From a virus, in the IMG/VR virus record IMGVR_UViG_3300047383_000800, positions 1-39,639 of that record: a stretch of DNA of 39,639 nt. One strand, given 5' to 3'. Shown in pieces: positions 38,275-39,639 of this stretch. The notes beneath the pieces were generated by a model. It saw only the letters and a list, made by a program, of their open reading frames with translations. It did no database searches and was not told the origin of the DNA. The position numbers were made by a program, and so were the translations under genes. Each line of letters starts with the position of its first letter. Within the stretch, counting starts at the first letter, position 1.

Positions 38275-38739
38275 ATGAAATACATAAAACTGTATGAAGA
38301 ATTTGTTAACGAAGCTGAGGACGTAAACATTGAAGCACTTCATGAAGAAATAGAAGCTTTAGAAGAAGGTTCTGTAAAACAAATTTTAGGATGGACTTTC
38401 TTTCCAGTTTTTTCTCTAGCAACTGTTCTTTTTCAAATAACTGCAAAAAAGAAGAAAATTAAAGGAATGATAGCTGATGAAACAGATCCTAAGAAAAAAC
38501 AAATTCTTAAGGATAAGTTAGAAGCTCTTTCATATGAAGAGGTAGCTGCTAAAGAGAAAGCCGCACAGCAGAAAGAAGATTTAGAAGCTAAAAAAGCACA
38601 AGCTAAAAAAGCTTTAACTCCAAAGGAGAAAAAACAATTAGCTAAAGAAACTGCAAAGATGCAGAAGAAATTAGATAAACAAAACAAGAAGATCGCTGAT
38701 CTAAAAAGAAGCAGTGGATTCTCTAAAGGATTCGCATAA
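38275..38739 (+). CDS. putative internal virion protein with capsid-targeting-like N-terminus
   Basis: 154 residues. MKYIKLYEEFVNEAED at the start matches the protein at 10472 (MK-x-IK-x-Y-x-x-FVNE). A hydrophobic segment (ILGWTFFPVFSLATVLFQIT) follows, then a Lys/Glu/Ala-rich coiled coil (TAKKKKIKGMIADE ... AKETAKMQKKLDKQNKKIAD). The N-terminus is like the capsid-targeting sequence of T4 internal head proteins. A candidate late promoter precedes it. Role inferred from that similarity and from the paralog. Confidence 0.6.
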   Translation: MKYIKLYEEFVNEAEDVNIEALHEEIEALEEGSVKQILGWTFFPVFSLATVLFQITAKKKKIKGMIADETDPKKKQILKDKLEALSYEEVAAKEKAAQQKEDLEAKKAQAKKALTPKEKKQLAKETAKMQKKLDKQNKKIADLKRSSGFSKGFA

Positions 38740-38765
38740 TCGTTAACTTTTTTTGAAAATAATTA

Positions 38766-38795
38766 ACCCGAGATTTTTTAGTCTCGGGTTTTTTT
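38766..38795 (+). terminator. terminator embedded in promoter cassette copy 7
   Basis: ACCCGAGA (38766-38773) pairs with TCTCGGGT (38782-38789), followed by a T-run. The T-run is also the -33 side of cassette copy 7. Confidence 0.85.
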
Positions 38796-38815
38796 GTTAT
38801 ATTAGTATAGTAATT
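38770..38815 (+). promoter_or_regulatory. promoter-leader cassette, copy 7 (variant)
   Basis: TTTTTTAGTCTCGGGTTTTTTTG, TATATTAG at 38798-38805, TATAGTAATTAAAAA leader. The leader is shorter than in other copies. It overlaps the terminator, so transcription ends and restarts at one spot. Confidence 0.7.
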
Positions 38816-38822
38816 AAAAAGA

Positions 38823-39380
38823 ATGGCAGTAATTAAATGCACCAGTTGTAAATCTATAATACCTGAACAAAGGTTAAAAATGCTTCCTCATACAAAGGAA
38901 TGCGTTGAATGTTCAAGTGAAGAAGCTAAAGGAGCAGTAGATATAGTTTATCATAAAACTGGAAATACAATACAGATAATGGATAAAGCTCAAGCAGATG
39001 CCATTAATAAGTCTGCACGTAGATCTGGATTCGGTTCTTTAAGAGCGATGAAGGGAGGAAGTGGAGGAGGAGATATGAAAGTCACACTTGGAACCACTTC
39101 TATTATTCCAAGACAACCTACTCAAGAGGATTTTGAAAAAACAGGCCAGGAAATGATGCAAATGATGGATTGGAAAGATAGGCAAAGTATCATAGATTTT
39201 CTAACAAATAAATTAACACAGCGATCTATTAATGGTTCTCAATTTAGGCAACTTAATGAAATCTTAGATCAGTTTATGCCCGAACAAAAAGAACCAATCA
39301 AAAAGAAGGAAGAAATAAAGATAGACGAGGAAACTCAATGGGCCTTTAAGAATTGGAAAAATAGCAGAGCCTTTAAATAA
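38823..39380 (+). CDS. DksA/TraR-like zinc-finger protein
   Basis: 185 residues. The N-terminal block CTSCKSIIPEQRLKMLP, then HTKECVECS is a four-cysteine zinc ribbon as in DksA/TraR proteins, which act in the RNA polymerase secondary channel. The rest differs: a Gly/Ser/Met-rich linker (GSGGGDMKV) and a helical end with IIDFLTNKLTQRS and FRQLNEILDQFMP. It lacks the DksA coiled-coil tip, so a polymerase role is not proven. Cassette copy 7 drives it. Confidence 0.65.
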   Translation: MAVIKCTSCKSIIPEQRLKMLPHTKECVECSSEEAKGAVDIVYHKTGNTIQIMDKAQADAINKSARRSGFGSLRAMKGGSGGGDMKVTLGTTSIIPRQPTQEDFEKTGQEMMQMMDWKDRQSIIDFLTNKLTQRSINGSQFRQLNEILDQFMPEQKEPIKKKEEIKIDEETQWAFKNWKNSRAFK

Positions 39381-39435
39381 CCTCAAATTTAAAAATAAAC
39401 ATTTTCTAAGAAGGTTATATAATATTCAAATTAAC

Positions 39436-39449
39436 GTTCTTAAACTTAT
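39436..39449 (+). promoter_or_regulatory. boxA-like element before tRNA-Ala
   Basis: GTTCTTAAACTTAT, 12 bases before tRNA-Ala and after a TATATAATAT box at 39417. Fourth member of the boxA-like set, but less close to the consensus. Confidence 0.45.
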
Positions 39450-39461
39450 TGAAACATTAAT

Positions 39462-39535
39462 GGGGAATTAGCTCAGCTGGCTAGAGCGCCTGCCTTGCAC
39501 GCAGGAGGTCATCGGTTCGACTCCGATATTCTCCA
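39462..39535 (+). tRNA. tRNA-Ala (UGC)
   Basis: Acceptor GGGGAAT (39462-39468) pairs with ATTCTCC (39528-39534), with one G-U. Anticodon loop CTTGCAC gives UGC. No CCA encoded. Confidence 0.95.
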
Positions 39536-39537
39536 CT

Positions 39538-39606
39538 AAGGACTATAAACAGAGCAGCTTTAACATCCTAGGCAATGGAAGCGTAAGGCTCAGGTTTTAA
39601 GTCCTT
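39538..39606 (+). ncRNA. stem-enclosed RNA between tRNA-Ala and the next tRNA
   Basis: AAGGACT (39538-39544) pairs with AGTCCTT (39600-39606), and TAAAC pairs with the adjacent GTTTTA through a one-base bulge. Inside, GAGC/GCTC (39552-39555 with 39588-39591) and AGCTT/AAGCGT can pair. The sequence is not a tRNA (no TTCRA loop) but lies between two tRNA genes. Confidence 0.5.
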
Positions 39607-39610
39607 TTCT

Positions 39611-39639
39611 GCGAAAATAGCTCAGCTGGTAGAGCATCA
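39611..39639 (+). tRNA. partial tRNA cut by window edge
   Basis: GCGAAAA acceptor, TA, then GCTC...GAGC D arm typical of tRNA. The anticodon is outside the window, so the amino acid is unknown. Confidence 0.85.

Noticed and set aside
1-39639. CRISPR array, insertion sequence, integrase or attachment site
   Set aside because: No regularly spaced direct repeats with spacers, no transposase or integrase motifs and no terminal inverted repeats were seen. The repeated cassettes are promoter-like, not CRISPR repeats.

Overview
The window reads as part of the genome of a large T4-like myovirus that infects a member of the Bacteroidetes, most likely a flavobacterium. The phage assignment rests on a T4-ordered block: gp16-like small terminase, gp17 large terminase, gp18 sheath, gp19 tube, a tail-assembly/baseplate protein and a giant membrane-rich tape-measure-like protein. 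The host inference rests on AT-rich DNA, genes without Shine-Dalgarno sequences but with A-rich leaders, promoters with a TATATTAG -7-like box, a C-terminal gliding-motility (type IX secretion) domain, a Bacteroidetes-type histone H1-like protein and a DUF2805/TIGR03643 protein. All genes but one are on the plus strand.

Layout. (1) 1-1.07 kb: a probable gp62-like clamp-loader subunit and an unknown gene. (2) 1.1-14.4 kb: the virion block, with GATATATAGT-like motifs 19-28 bases before several start codons (candidate late promoters). A probable +1 programmed frameshift at CTT-TAA-G (10175-10181) would join two tail-assembly reading frames. (3) 14.4-14.7 kb: tRNA-Ser and tRNA-Asp. (4) 14.7-28.8 kb: accessory and nucleotide-metabolism genes: PspC, nuclease, RmlC, HAD phosphatase, Fpg/Nei glycosylase, flavodoxin-fold protein, NAD-dependent epimerase, guanylate kinase, an apparently dead metallophosphoesterase, an ECF-like sigma factor, deoxyribonucleotidase, and a secreted protein with a type IX sorting domain facing a lone minus-strand HExxH gene. 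(5) 29.0-29.6 kb: tRNAs Leu, Arg, Met, Lys and Ile(UAU), with a roughly 120-nt folded non-tRNA RNA between the first two. (6) 29.6-37.4 kb: more cargo: DUF2805, MarC, holin-like, eukaryotic-type phosphomannomutase, 2OG-Fe(II) oxygenase, acyl-CoA thioesterase, DNA ligase, RmlD, cytidylyltransferase, H1-like protein. (7) 37.38-37.85 kb: a gene-free, highly structured RNA of about 460 nt ending in a strong terminator. (8) 37.9-39.4 kb: small virion or membrane genes and a DksA-like zinc-finger protein. (9) 39.4 kb to the end: tRNA-Ala, another stem-enclosed RNA, and a tRNA cut by the window edge.

Regulation. At least seven copies of a 45-75 base promoter-leader cassette (T-run, variable block, TTATATTAG, then roughly AGTAATAATTAATAAA) head transcription units from 16.5 kb onward, including that of the sigma factor. 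The ATATATAG motif marks virion genes. A boxA-like GTTCTTTRAC element precedes all four loci of stable RNA. Together these suggest three transcription programmes: a cassette class for takeover and metabolism genes, a late class for virion genes, and an antiterminated class for stable RNAs.

The most novel items are the large RNA at 37.4-37.85 kb, the RNAs embedded among tRNAs and their shared boxA-like leaders, the prfB-like frameshift, the dead metallophosphoesterase, the phage-borne type IX secretion substrate, and two proteins with T4-like capsid-targeting N-termini. All functional calls come from reading the sequence; no database search was possible.
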